64,000 nucleotides of DNA from UBA5738 sp964470995 (GTDB lineage Bacteria; Patescibacteriota; Minisyncoccia; Minisyncoccales; UBA5738): assembly GCA_964470995.1 (NCBI GenBank), contig CAYYEP010000004.1:1-64000 (forward strand), written 5' to 3'. Positions 24,790-32,527 of this stretch are shown here, in pieces (within the stretch, counting starts at the first letter, position 1; every line of letters begins with the position of its first letter). The notes under the pieces were generated by a model, which did no database searches, was not told the origin of the DNA, and was given only the letters and a program-made list of their open reading frames with translations. The position numbers and the translations under genes are program-made.

Positions 24790-25368
24790 CTAAATATCGA
24801 TTTGTAAGCTGTTTTTGATAAAATCCAGGCATAACTTCAATAGGATCGGGTGAGTATATGAGAAGCACCAAGGCTTGTTTTGCAATGCTTCTAAAAGCCT
24901 TTCGGGCGACCACCAAGAGAATCCTTTCACCTCTTTGCGGGTGTTTAGTTTGGGAACGAACAATGTTGGCGCAACCGCGATAAAAACGGGTGCGAAACGG
25001 GGACGCGACCCTTCTAAGGTTTGATAGAAAGTGTAAGGATCGACGACCATCATTCGGTCATGTCCGCTAGTGGTGGTTATCAGCGGGACGGCGATTTTAC
25101 CGCCAGCGCCCAGAATTATAAAACCGTCCGGATTTGCGCTGATTTCTTCCCATATACCCCTTTCGGCAGTTTTTAGAACACATTCCAGTCTCGGGAATGT
25201 TTTTCCGGGCAATATAGCACTTCTTTCGCCGATGCATTCTTGGGTGTTGTTGTATATCGCGTCTTCTGGTTTTTCGCGGCAGTTGCGTGTTTGCGTTAGG
25301 ATTTTGAATCCACCATTCTTTTTTTGGATAATAATTACAAACGCTCCTGTGAGCAGTTCGGTCTCCAT
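24790..25368 (-). CDS. Nudix-like protein with a degenerate Nudix box
   Basis: This 192-residue protein opens with a Nudix-type strand (GAFVIIIQKKNGGFKILTQTR). It has a box-like region PGKTFPRLE...TAERGIWEEI, in which the REUxEE core reads RGIWEE, so the first Glu is Gly and the spacing after the first Gly is one longer than usual. Later segments (FSWWSPERLLEAL) fit a Nudix fold. Metal binding may be reduced. The start has a good GGAGG site and a strong promoter on the minus strand. It stands alone; substrate unknown. Confidence 0.6.
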   Translation of the reverse strand: METELLTGAFVIIIQKKNGGFKILTQTRNCREKPEDAIYNNTQECIGERSAILPGKTFPRLECVLKTAERGIWEEISANPDGFIILGAGGKIAVPLITTTSGHDRMMVVDPYTFYQTLEGSRPRFAPVFIAVAPTLFVPKLNTRKEVKGFSWWSPERLLEALQNKPWCFSYTHPILLKLCLDFIKNSLQIDI

Positions 25369-25385
25369 AACAATCCTCCGGGTTT

Positions 25386-25414
25386 ACTTTAATTAATCGG
25401 ATAGAGCTTGTCAA
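25386..25414 (-). promoter_or_regulatory. Promoter of the Nudix-like gene
   Basis: On the minus strand, TTGACA (25414-25409), 17-base spacer, TAAAGT (25391-25386), just before a GGAGG ribosome site. Confidence 0.65.
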
Positions 25415-25483
25415 TCACCTGTACGTTTTTGTTCTTGACACGGTAAATTAATTTGTTGGCGTTTGTGGTAGGAGGTTATAATT

Positions 25484-25672
25484 TTGGAATCTGATGTATT
25501 TGTTAGGCGGGCAGTGGAAGGCTTTCCGACTGGAGCCGGCACAAAAGATTTTGAGAAGGATGTATTTAACCTTATCGATAAGGTGATTGATGTTTGTTGC
25601 GAAATGGACGAAGCAATAGTGTATCCGGGAAGCCATGAGGCAAAGATCGTTTTGGGAGGTTTTAGTGGTTGA
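25484..25672 (+). CDS. Small hypothetical protein with TTG start
   Basis: This 62-residue protein starts at TTG with an exact AGGAGG ribosome site eight bases upstream (25470-25475), which makes it a credible gene. It is acidic and mixed helix/strand, with two Cys (VCCEMDEAIVYPGS). A TTGACA at 25435-25440 may be its -35 box. It overlaps the start of a second small gene by eight bases. The family is not recognised. The pair has the look of a small translationally coupled module such as toxin-antitoxin, but nothing confirms that. Confidence 0.55.
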   Translation: MESDVFVRRAVEGFPTGAGTKDFEKDVFNLIDKVIDVCCEMDEAIVYPGSHEAKIVLGGFSG

Positions 25673-25829
25673 CGGTGTCCCCGAATTGCTTGAGAAAATC
25701 GATGAACCGAGAGAAGCTAATTACTATTTGAATATGTCGCTAAACTTTTTTATTTCATTGGACAAGAGATGCCATAAATTTCTCTTGGCCTTTTTTTATA
25801 CAAATGGCATTATATTTGATATGATTTAG
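25665..25829 (+). CDS. Second small coupled gene, possibly ending in a terminator
   Basis: A GTG at 25665 has GGGAGG six bases upstream and lies within the end of the previous gene, implying coupled translation. The 54-residue product starts VDGVPELLEKIDEPREANYYL. Its last third is coded by a sequence that forms a terminator hairpin (25763-25797), so transcripts should often end before the stop codon. The true protein may be shorter in life, or the tail may be out-of-frame wreckage. Not recognised. Confidence 0.4.
   Translation: MVDGVPELLEKIDEPREANYYLNMSLNFFISLDKRCHKFLLAFFYTNGIIFDMI
25763..25797 (+). terminator. Terminator hairpin inside the end of a small gene
   Basis: CAAGAGA (25763-25769) pairs with TCTCTTG (25781-25787), followed by GCC and eight T residues. 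It closes the two small genes upstream. Confidence 0.7.
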
Positions 25830-25852
25830 ACATTAATTTTTACACTACGGTT

Positions 25853-26485
25853 ATGGATTGTATTTTTTGCGATCGAGCTTTGGATAACGGCCAGCGTCTT
25901 TACGAGTCGGAAAATTTTTTTGTTAACGCGGGCGTCGGGATGGCGGCGCCGGGCCATGTGATGCTTATTCCGAAAATGCATTGCGATTGTTACGCCGAAA
26001 TGCCCGCAGAATTACGGGCGGAGTTTTTGGAATTGAAGGAGTTTGTTTATCGCAAGATTAAGGGCGCTTTTAGCGCTCCTTTCATGGTTGAATACGGCAT
26101 AATGCAGCAAAGCGTGCGCCATGCCCATTTGCATTTTATTCCCAAGGAACGGCAGGCGACGAAATATTTTTGCGGTTACAAGATTGATGATTTGTTCGAA
26201 GCGATGGGAATATCCCGGGTTTTGGCAGGCCAAGACGCAACCTGGGATAACGCGGCCAGGATGAATAAAATTAACGGCGGTTATATTTATTTGGAGGACG
26301 GAGTGTCCCGATTGTTTTCAGAATTCCCGGAAGGATTTAATCCCAAAAATTTGTCGTATAGAGATCTTTTCAGCCGGAGGATGAAAATCGGCGATATTCC
26401 GGCGGCTTGGAAGGGAATGCCGGAAAAATACCGGCAGGCAGATACGGCCAAAAGAAGAATAACCGAAACACGGTTAAAGTTTTGA
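25853..26485 (+). CDS. HIT-domain protein
   Basis: This 210-residue protein has a histidine-triad domain: CIFCDR near the N-terminus (as in zinc-binding HIT proteins), PGHVMLIPKMH, and the triad RHAHLHFIPKE at about residues 91-101. HIT proteins hydrolyse or transfer nucleotides (AMP-lysine, dinucleoside polyphosphates, GalT-like). The C-terminal about 90 residues extend beyond a minimal HIT protein (about 110-140) and are not recognised. It is followed by a convergent gene. Confidence 0.87.
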   Translation: MDCIFCDRALDNGQRLYESENFFVNAGVGMAAPGHVMLIPKMHCDCYAEMPAELRAEFLELKEFVYRKIKGAFSAPFMVEYGIMQQSVRHAHLHFIPKERQATKYFCGYKIDDLFEAMGISRVLAGQDATWDNAARMNKINGGYIYLEDGVSRLFSEFPEGFNPKNLSYRDLFSRRMKIGDIPAAWKGMPEKYRQADTAKRRITETRLKF

Positions 26486-26557
26486 GGCCGTAGTGTTTTG
26501 TGTTTCGGGGGATTGCGGCTTTCGTTTTTTAATTTCTTAAAAAATCAGATTGGATAA

Positions 26558-27058
26558 TTACTCCGGCGAAATAGCTTTTGCGCGTTCAAGCATAGCCGCG
26601 GCGACGGTATCGTTTAACAATTCTAGAAGCGCGGCGCGGTCGCCTGCCAGAGCGGCGGCGCGGGCTTTAGTGGATGAGATATTATTAAATTTTTTTTCAC
26701 AAAGAACGTAATGATAATGGCGGATGCCGAATTCTTGGCAGTTATAAAGGATGACGTCGTTTTCGTAGATAATGTCGTTGTTGTCGCGGATGCCGCGCAC
26801 CATTACCGACGGGATGGCGCGGTTCCATTTTTTTAAAAATTCGTCGAGGGTTACCACTTCGATATCGGGTCCCAGATCGTAGGTTTGCCACATTTGCGCG
26901 CATTCGGCGGGCGTGAAAAATACCTTGTCTTTTTTTACCGGATTTATAGAGCAAATAACGATAACTTTGCCCAGAAGCCGCGCGGTTTCTTTGGCGATTG
27001 CGATATGGCCGTAGTGGGGAGGGCAAAACGTGCCCGGGTAGATATAGATTGGATTCAT
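26558..27058 (-). CDS. CoaD/NadD-like nucleotidyltransferase
   Basis: This 166-residue protein belongs to the cytidylyltransferase-like HxGH superfamily: YPGTFCPPHYGH at residues 7-18, VRGIRDNNDIIYEND (as in phosphopantetheine adenylyltransferase), and ISSTKAR near the end. Two features are mixed: PHYGH resembles NadD, VRGIR...D..YE resembles CoaD. The usual TFDP is TFCP. It probably adenylylates phosphopantetheine in coenzyme A synthesis or a related substrate. It is a single minus-strand gene. Confidence 0.75.
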   Translation of the reverse strand: MNPIYIYPGTFCPPHYGHIAIAKETARLLGKVIVICSINPVKKDKVFFTPAECAQMWQTYDLGPDIEVVTLDEFLKKWNRAIPSVMVRGIRDNNDIIYENDVILYNCQEFGIRHYHYVLCEKKFNNISSTKARAAALAGDRAALLELLNDTVAAAMLERAKAISPE

Positions 27059-27192
27059 ATTGATTTTATTTTAGCAAAAAATTTTTTTTGCCATAGGCGT
27101 ATTGCGGTTTTATGGTTTAAATGTTAATATTGTAATGTTAAATTTATTCTTAGTCAAGATCGCTTTTGGGTTTATTTTACCAGAATTAAGCA

Positions 27193-28125
27193 ATGTGGAA
27201 ATATAAATTTACTGTTTTTACTCCGACTTTTAACCGTGCCGCAACATTAAAGCGATGTTACGAACATTTGCTGGGACAGACGTTTAAGGATTTTGAATGG
27301 CTGGTTGTGGATGACGGTTCCACTGATGATACCCAATCGGTCGTGAATGGTTTTATTTTGGAAAATAAAATCAATATCCGGTATTACCGGCAGCATAATT
27401 TTGGCAAACCAACCGCGATCAATTGGGGCGTGTCTTTGGCGGCGGGGGAATTTTTTGTAATTTTGGATTCCGATGATGCTTTGCGCCATGATTATATGGA
27501 AATATTGCTCAAGGAATATGACGCTATAGATGCCGCAAAAATAAATAAATTTGCCGGAGTGGAAGGATCGACGTGTTCTTTTGGGGGAAAGCTTATCGGA
27601 ACCGAATTTCCGGTGGGTTACGGATGTGATTTTTTGGATTCGGATTTTATGGAGATTCGTTTAAAGCATAAAGTGCGGGGAGATAAACATGGTTTTATAA
27701 AGACCGAGATAATGAAGGAATATCCGATGCCGATATTTCCGGGGGAAAAATATATTACCGAAGCTGTTATTTGGAATCGGATGGCGCAGAAATATTGCGT
27801 TAGATTCATTAACGAAAATATTTATTTGGCCGAGTACCGACGCGATGGGCTCACGAAAAATTGGGTAAGGATGAGGATGAATAATCCTAAAGGAGGAATG
27901 GTTTATTGCCGCGAATTTTTAGGATTTGGGGTAAAAATTCCGATTTCGGCCATATTGGTGAAGTATAATAATCTGGTGCGTTTTTCTTTGCATGCCGGTA
28001 AATTGCCGGATGTGATTTCCGGCATCAAGGGGCCGCGGTTATTGCTGGCGCCGGTAGCGATTGCGGTGGGAATTTTATTATATTTTAAGGATATATTATT
28101 TGTTAGCCGGGAGCTGAAATCTTAA
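27193..28125 (+). CDS. Family 2 glycosyltransferase
   Basis: This 310-residue protein has a GT-A fold: VFTPTFNRAATLKRCYEHLL, LVVDDGSTDDT (nucleotide-sugar binding), GVSLAAGEFFVILDSDDALR with the DxD-type metal site, and a C-terminal hydrophobic segment (LLLAPVAIAVGILLYF) that may attach it to the membrane. Such enzymes add sugars to lipid-linked or surface glycans. It starts a + strand run with a HAD phosphatase and a trehalose phosphate synthase. The sugar is unknown. Confidence 0.88.
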   Translation: MWKYKFTVFTPTFNRAATLKRCYEHLLGQTFKDFEWLVVDDGSTDDTQSVVNGFILENKINIRYYRQHNFGKPTAINWGVSLAAGEFFVILDSDDALRHDYMEILLKEYDAIDAAKINKFAGVEGSTCSFGGKLIGTEFPVGYGCDFLDSDFMEIRLKHKVRGDKHGFIKTEIMKEYPMPIFPGEKYITEAVIWNRMAQKYCVRFINENIYLAEYRRDGLTKNWVRMRMNNPKGGMVYCREFLGFGVKIPISAILVKYNNLVRFSLHAGKLPDVISGIKGPRLLLAPVAIAVGILLYFKDILFVSRELKS

Positions 28126-28135
28126 ATTGATTGTT

Positions 28136-28783
28136 ATGGCAAAGCTTTTATTATTCGACATAGATGGAACTTTGTTTATCAACGAGGGAGTCTGCTGGCT
28201 GATGGAAAATGAGGTTGCTTTAAGTTTGGGGCTTTCTCCGGCGCCGCGCGGGGCATACCGGGCCAGTTGGCACCAGCCAACGAAGCGAAGGCGGGCAATT
28301 AATTATCCCGTTGCCAATCAAAAAATTTTTTCTGATCGTTTTGAGGAAATGTTTTGCGAACGTTTTAAAAAAAAGCAGATGGATGCATTGAGCGGTGCGA
28401 CAATTATGACGCTTGAGATTTTAAAGAAACGGCGGAATAAATTATCCGTGCTGACGTCGCGCCATTTCCGGGATATGGTCCATTTAACGGGAAAGGATTC
28501 GCAGTTTGGCGCGCTATTTGACGGAATTTACCATTCGAATAATGTAAAATATGGAAAACCCGATCCGCGGGTTTTCGATGGCCCGCTTAGAGATTTTAAT
28601 ACAGAACCCTATGAGGCGGTGTATGTGGGCGATACGGTTGCCGATGGTATTTGCGCAAAACAAGCCGGGCTTGGATTTGTGGCGGTATTAGCGGAGGGAG
28701 TGTCGGTGCGTGCCGATTTTGAGGGGGTTGCCGTCGATTTTTTTGCGGATAAGTTTGAGGATATTCTTGATTACTTAAAATGA
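28136..28783 (+). CDS. HAD-superfamily phosphatase
   Basis: This HAD hydrolase of about 215 residues has motif I LLFDIDGTL with both Asp, a motif II TSRHF, a motif III Lys (KYGKPDPRVF) and motif IV VGDTVADG. It resembles phosphoglycolate-phosphatase/beta-phosphoglucomutase types. Its stop overlaps the start of the trehalose-6-phosphate synthase gene (ATGA), so the two are co-translated. It may therefore serve as the trehalose-6-phosphate phosphatase, although it is not an OtsB-type sequence. ATG at 28136 is preferred over an upstream TTG. Confidence 0.83.
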   Translation: MAKLLLFDIDGTLFINEGVCWLMENEVALSLGLSPAPRGAYRASWHQPTKRRRAINYPVANQKIFSDRFEEMFCERFKKKQMDALSGATIMTLEILKKRRNKLSVLTSRHFRDMVHLTGKDSQFGALFDGIYHSNNVKYGKPDPRVFDGPLRDFNTEPYEAVYVGDTVADGICAKQAGLGFVAVLAEGVSVRADFEGVAVDFFADKFEDILDYLK

Positions 28784-31005
28784 AGCAAACCGTATTATTG
28801 ATATTGGGGATGATCGCCATTATTAGTGTGATTATTTTTGGGTTTGCCCTAAACCAGGTGCGCGTCGAGCAGATTTCATTGGCTTCGGATCTTGAGTCGC
28901 GAACGCGCTTGCTGGCGGAAAGCCTGAAAGAATCAGTTGAGCCGCTTTATCTTTCGAATTCCGAGGAAGCCCTGCAAAGCGTTATGGATAGATTCACCGA
29001 CCGGCAACGGTTGCTTGGATTGGCGGTTTACGACAATAAGGGGAATTTGGTGGCGGCTTCCGCGGGCTTGCCTGAGGCCGCGATCCAAGGAGCGGTTCTT
29101 GCCGGTAAAGTGATGGATGCCAACAAGGAGGCGGGCTTATTCGTGGAAACCGTGGGCGGAAAAGTCTATGATCTGGCAGTTCCTCTCTACCAAGAAAATG
29201 TGGTGGTTGGCGCGTTATTGGTAGTGCAGCGGGCGGATTATATCGATGTGGCGATATCGGAAATATGGACAAGCAATTTTTATCGTTTTTTAGTCCAATC
29301 CTTGGTTGTGGCATTGACGATAATGATAATCTTGAGGTTCTTTATTTTTCGGCCGGTGGCAATGATGGTGTTGTCCATACGCGCGGCGCTATCCGGGAAG
29401 ATAGATCAAAGATTGGCTAAAGCGAATTATAACTTTTTTAATCCGTTGGCGCGAGAAATCTCGAGGATAACCAAAAGTTTACTTCAGGCAAGATCGGCGG
29501 CAAGCGAAGAAGCAAGAATGCGGCTAAAAAAAATTGATACGCCTTGGACGGCGGAAAGACTGCAAGAATTCATTAAGGCTTATATGAAAGATAGGAAGAT
29601 ATTCGCAGTTTCCAATACGGAGCCTTATATGCATAAAAAAATCAATGGCAAGATCCAATATATTATTCCCGCCAGTGGAGTAATTACGGCAATGGAGCCT
29701 GTAATGAGAGCTTGCGGAGGCTTGTGGCTAACTCGCGGCGTTACCGAAGAAGACAAAATTGTGGTCGGAGCGGATAACAAAATACAAGTTCCTCCGGAAG
29801 AGCCGAGGTATATTCTGAAGCGAATATGGCTGACGGAGCAAGAGAATAATGGTTTTAATGTTGGTTTTTGCAGTGAGACTTTATGGCCTTTATGCCATTC
29901 GGTGTATGTGAGGCCGGTTTTTCGTAAGGATGATTGGCTGGAATACCGCCGGGTTAACGGTAAATTTACCGAAAATATTTTGTCGGAAATAAGAAATGTT
30001 CAGAGGCCACTAATTTTGGTTCAGGATTATCATTTCGCACTTTTGCCGCAAATGGTCAAGAAGGCTCGTCCGGATGCGCAAGTAAGCATTTTTTGGCATA
30101 TACCTTGGCCGAGCGCCGATATTTTTAATGTTTGTCCTTGGAAAAAGGAAATTTTAGAGGGCATATTGGGAGCGGATGTGATTGGTTTTCACACGCGGCA
30201 GTATTGCAATAATTTCATGGATACGGTTTCGAGAGAGATCGAAGCGGTGGTAGATATGGAGCAATTTTCAATTACGCGGAGCGGCCATACGTCGTATATT
30301 AAGCGTATTCCGATAAGCGTGGCATTTAGTAACGGAAAGCCAGTTTTAAATAATGAAGAAAATAGAAATGCTGATTACGCCAAGCGTTATGGGATCAAAA
30401 CAAAATATTTGGGGCTGGGGGTCGACAGGCTTGATTATATTAAGGGTATCCCAGAGCGCTTTAAGGCAATCGAGTTTTTTTTCGATCGGTATCCGCATTA
30501 TCGGGAGCAGCTTACATTTTTGCAAATTTCACCTTTGAGCCGGCAGCAAGTTGTCCAATACCAGATTTTCGGCAAAGAAGTTGTCGCAGAAATGGAAAGA
30601 ATAAATTTAAAATTCGCAACCGATAAATGGCAGCCGATAAGGCTTGTCAGGGAAAATTTATCGCATGAAGAATTGCATTTTCTTTATCGGCAGGCAAATT
30701 TTTGTCTTATTACTTCTTTGCATGATGGAATGAATATGGTGGCGAAAGAGTACGCGGCGGCGCGTCACGACGATGCGGGAGTCTTGATATTAAGCCAGTT
30801 TACCGGCGCTTCGCGCGATATGAAAGGGGCGGTCATTGTGAATCCATATAGTGCCGAACAGACGGCGGCGGCGATGCATACCGCAATAACCATGCCTTTG
30901 AGCGAGCAGCGGCGGCGAATGGTGAAAATGAGGGAGGCTGTAAAAAACTATAATGTTTACCGTTGGTCGGCCGAGTTAATTAAAGCAACTGCCGGTTGCG
31001 ATTAA
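28780..31005 (+). CDS. Membrane-anchored sensor/HAMP-fused trehalose-6-phosphate synthase
   Basis: This 741-residue protein begins like a membrane receptor: membrane helix 4-26, an extracytoplasmic domain (about 27-165, with LLGLAVYDNKGNLVAAS like a PAS/Cache sensor), a second helix (about 168-190) and a HAMP-like segment (about 190-245). Residues 268-741 form a full GT20 synthase: VSNTEPYMH, QDYHFALLP, WHIPWPSA, GLGVDRLDYIKG and HDGMNMVAKEYAA. It should make trehalose-6-phosphate from UDP-glucose and glucose-6-phosphate at the inner face of the membrane, perhaps in response to an outside signal such as osmotic stress. The fusion is unusual. Catalysis is likely; signal control is inference. 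Confidence 0.87.
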   Translation: MKQTVLLILGMIAIISVIIFGFALNQVRVEQISLASDLESRTRLLAESLKESVEPLYLSNSEEALQSVMDRFTDRQRLLGLAVYDNKGNLVAASAGLPEAAIQGAVLAGKVMDANKEAGLFVETVGGKVYDLAVPLYQENVVVGALLVVQRADYIDVAISEIWTSNFYRFLVQSLVVALTIMIILRFFIFRPVAMMVLSIRAALSGKIDQRLAKANYNFFNPLAREISRITKSLLQARSAASEEARMRLKKIDTPWTAERLQEFIKAYMKDRKIFAVSNTEPYMHKKINGKIQYIIPASGVITAMEPVMRACGGLWLTRGVTEEDKIVVGADNKIQVPPEEPRYILKRIWLTEQENNGFNVGFCSETLWPLCHSVYVRPVFRKDDWLEYRRVNGKFTENILSEIRNVQRPLILVQDYHFALLPQMVKKARPDAQVSIFWHIPWPSADIFNVCPWKKEILEGILGADVIGFHTRQYCNNFMDTVSREIEAVVDMEQFSITRSGHTSYIKRIPISVAFSNGKPVLNNEENRNADYAKRYGIKTKYLGLGVDRLDYIKGIPERFKAIEFFFDRYPHYREQLTFLQISPLSRQQVVQYQIFGKEVVAEMERINLKFATDKWQPIRLVRENLSHEELHFLYRQANFCLITSLHDGMNMVAKEYAAARHDDAGVLILSQFTGASRDMKGAVIVNPYSAEQTAAAMHTAITMPLSEQRRRMVKMREAVKNYNVYRWSAELIKATAGCD

Positions 31006-31171
31006 CCGATGGGCGGTATTGCGGCGGCGGCGATAATAATTGCGCCATTGCTACGATTTAGACTTAATCCTTTATATTGGAATGCCTGAAGCGTAAGCGA
31101 AGGGAGGTTTAACAATGATTACCGCGGCGTAATCCCGGAAGATTCATTTATTATAAGTTCGCAAGGGTGTA
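31006..31171. other. Convergent gap between synthase and NagZ genes
   Basis: No gene and no clear terminator. A GGGAGG ribosome-like site at about 31102 precedes a five-codon open frame (ATG ATT ACC GCG GCG TAA), too short to call. Confidence 0.35.
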
Positions 31172-32416
31172 TCAATGGATAATTTGTTTCATTTTTTGGA
31201 TCCGAACGTGGGCTTGTTCGATGCGATTGCGCGAGATGCGGCCGTCGCGCACGGCTTTTAGGATTGCATCCTTGGCGCGATAAGGCATAGTTTCGTCGTA
31301 AACCGCGCTGTTGTTGGAGAATACAAGTATGTCGCAGCCGGCATTAATAGCACTAACAATGGCGTCTTCGAACCCATAGTTGTCAACAATGGCGCCCATT
31401 TGCATATCGTCGGAAAAAACTACGCCGTCAAAACCAAGTTTCTGGCGCAGGATTCCCTGTATGATTTTTTCGGAAAGTGTGGCGGGACAATCAGGGTCGA
31501 TTTTTTTGTTGATGATGTGGGCGGTCATTACCGAATCGGCGGCGCCGCCGTCAATAAGTTTTTCGTAGGGGGTAAGTTCGGTTTCGTTCCAGGTAAGCGT
31601 GACGTCGGCCAATCCCAGGTGGCTGTCGCGGTCTGAACTTCCGTGGCCGGGAAAATGCTTTAGCGAAGTTATAATCCCAAAACTTTTATGTGCCGCGATC
31701 ATGGAGCGAGCAAGTGTGGCGACGGTTTGAGGGTCAGCCGAGTATGACCGTTCCAGGCCGCCGATTACCGGGTTGTCGGGATTTGTGTCCAGATCAATTA
31801 CGGGCGCAAAATTAACGTTAAATCCAAGATCATCGAGTTCTCTAGCCAATTCCCAGTATGAATTTATGGCGGTGGCGGGATCTTGTCCTAAAGTTTTCGC
31901 GCTGGGTATATTTATAAAACCAAGAGAAGGTTTCAAGCGGTTGATAAGGCCGCCTTCGGCATCAACCGCGACCAGGAGCGGCAGCTCCTTTGAATAAGTT
32001 TTCAATTGGAAAACGAGATCTTTGGTTTGTTCGTAATTGGCAATATTGCGGCCGCCGGTACTGGTTGGGACATCGCGGTCAAAAAGGATTACGCCGCCCA
32101 GGTTAAGTTCGGAAATTGTATTGGCGATATATGACTCCGGTTGAGCCTGGGTGCCGCGAAAGCCGATCATAAGCATTTGGCCTACCTTGGCGGAAATATC
32201 ATCGGCTGGGGCGGCAGGACGCGACTCGAAATATTCCAAAATGAGCGCGGTTACAAATAAGGCGATAATTGCGGATTTGAATACAGGCCAGTGGTTGCGG
32301 GGCACGATTATTTTTTTGAGTAAAGGTTTAAACGGGGCGGATATTTTTTTTAATGATTTGGCGCAAAAAATATTAACGCTCCGGATCGTGCGTTTGGTTT
32401 TTTTTCCGATATTCAT
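31172..32416 (-). CDS. nagZ: Membrane-anchored family 3 beta-N-acetylhexosaminidase
   Basis: This 414-residue glycosidase has an N-terminal basic segment and one membrane helix (about 50-66), then a GH3 domain with KHFPGHG (about 253-259), SDRDSHLGL, and VVFSDDMQMG (about 331-340) bearing the nucleophile Asp. It cleaves terminal N-acetylglucosamine, probably from cell-wall fragments. Classic NagZ is cytosolic; the anchor suggests work outside the membrane, as in some Gram-positive homologues. It is on the minus strand, downstream of a secreted deacetylase with which it shares the theme of glycan handling. Confidence 0.88.
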   Translation of the reverse strand: MNIGKKTKRTIRSVNIFCAKSLKKISAPFKPLLKKIIVPRNHWPVFKSAIIALFVTALILEYFESRPAAPADDISAKVGQMLMIGFRGTQAQPESYIANTISELNLGGVILFDRDVPTSTGGRNIANYEQTKDLVFQLKTYSKELPLLVAVDAEGGLINRLKPSLGFINIPSAKTLGQDPATAINSYWELARELDDLGFNVNFAPVIDLDTNPDNPVIGGLERSYSADPQTVATLARSMIAAHKSFGIITSLKHFPGHGSSDRDSHLGLADVTLTWNETELTPYEKLIDGGAADSVMTAHIINKKIDPDCPATLSEKIIQGILRQKLGFDGVVFSDDMQMGAIVDNYGFEDAIVSAINAGCDILVFSNNSAVYDETMPYRAKDAILKAVRDGRISRNRIEQAHVRIQKMKQIIH

Positions 32417-32483
32417 AGGTTGGCAAGTAAGATTGTTGTTTCTTTATATATAGCAGGAATGGTGCTGATGCAAAGAGGCAAAC

Positions 32484-32517
32484 AAAAAACCCGCCGTTTC
32501 GCGTCGGCGGGTTTTTT
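32484..32517 (-). terminator. Strong bidirectional terminator
   Basis: AAAAAACCCGCCG (32484-32496) pairs perfectly with CGGCGGGTTTTTT (32505-32517). It ends the 1064-residue surface protein gene on the minus strand. Confidence 0.9.
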
Positions 32518-32527
32518 GTTTTTGAGA

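Noticed and set aside
31102..31131. GGGAGG site before a five-codon frame, possible leader peptide
   Set aside because: Nothing downstream on the + strand to regulate; the next gene is convergent.
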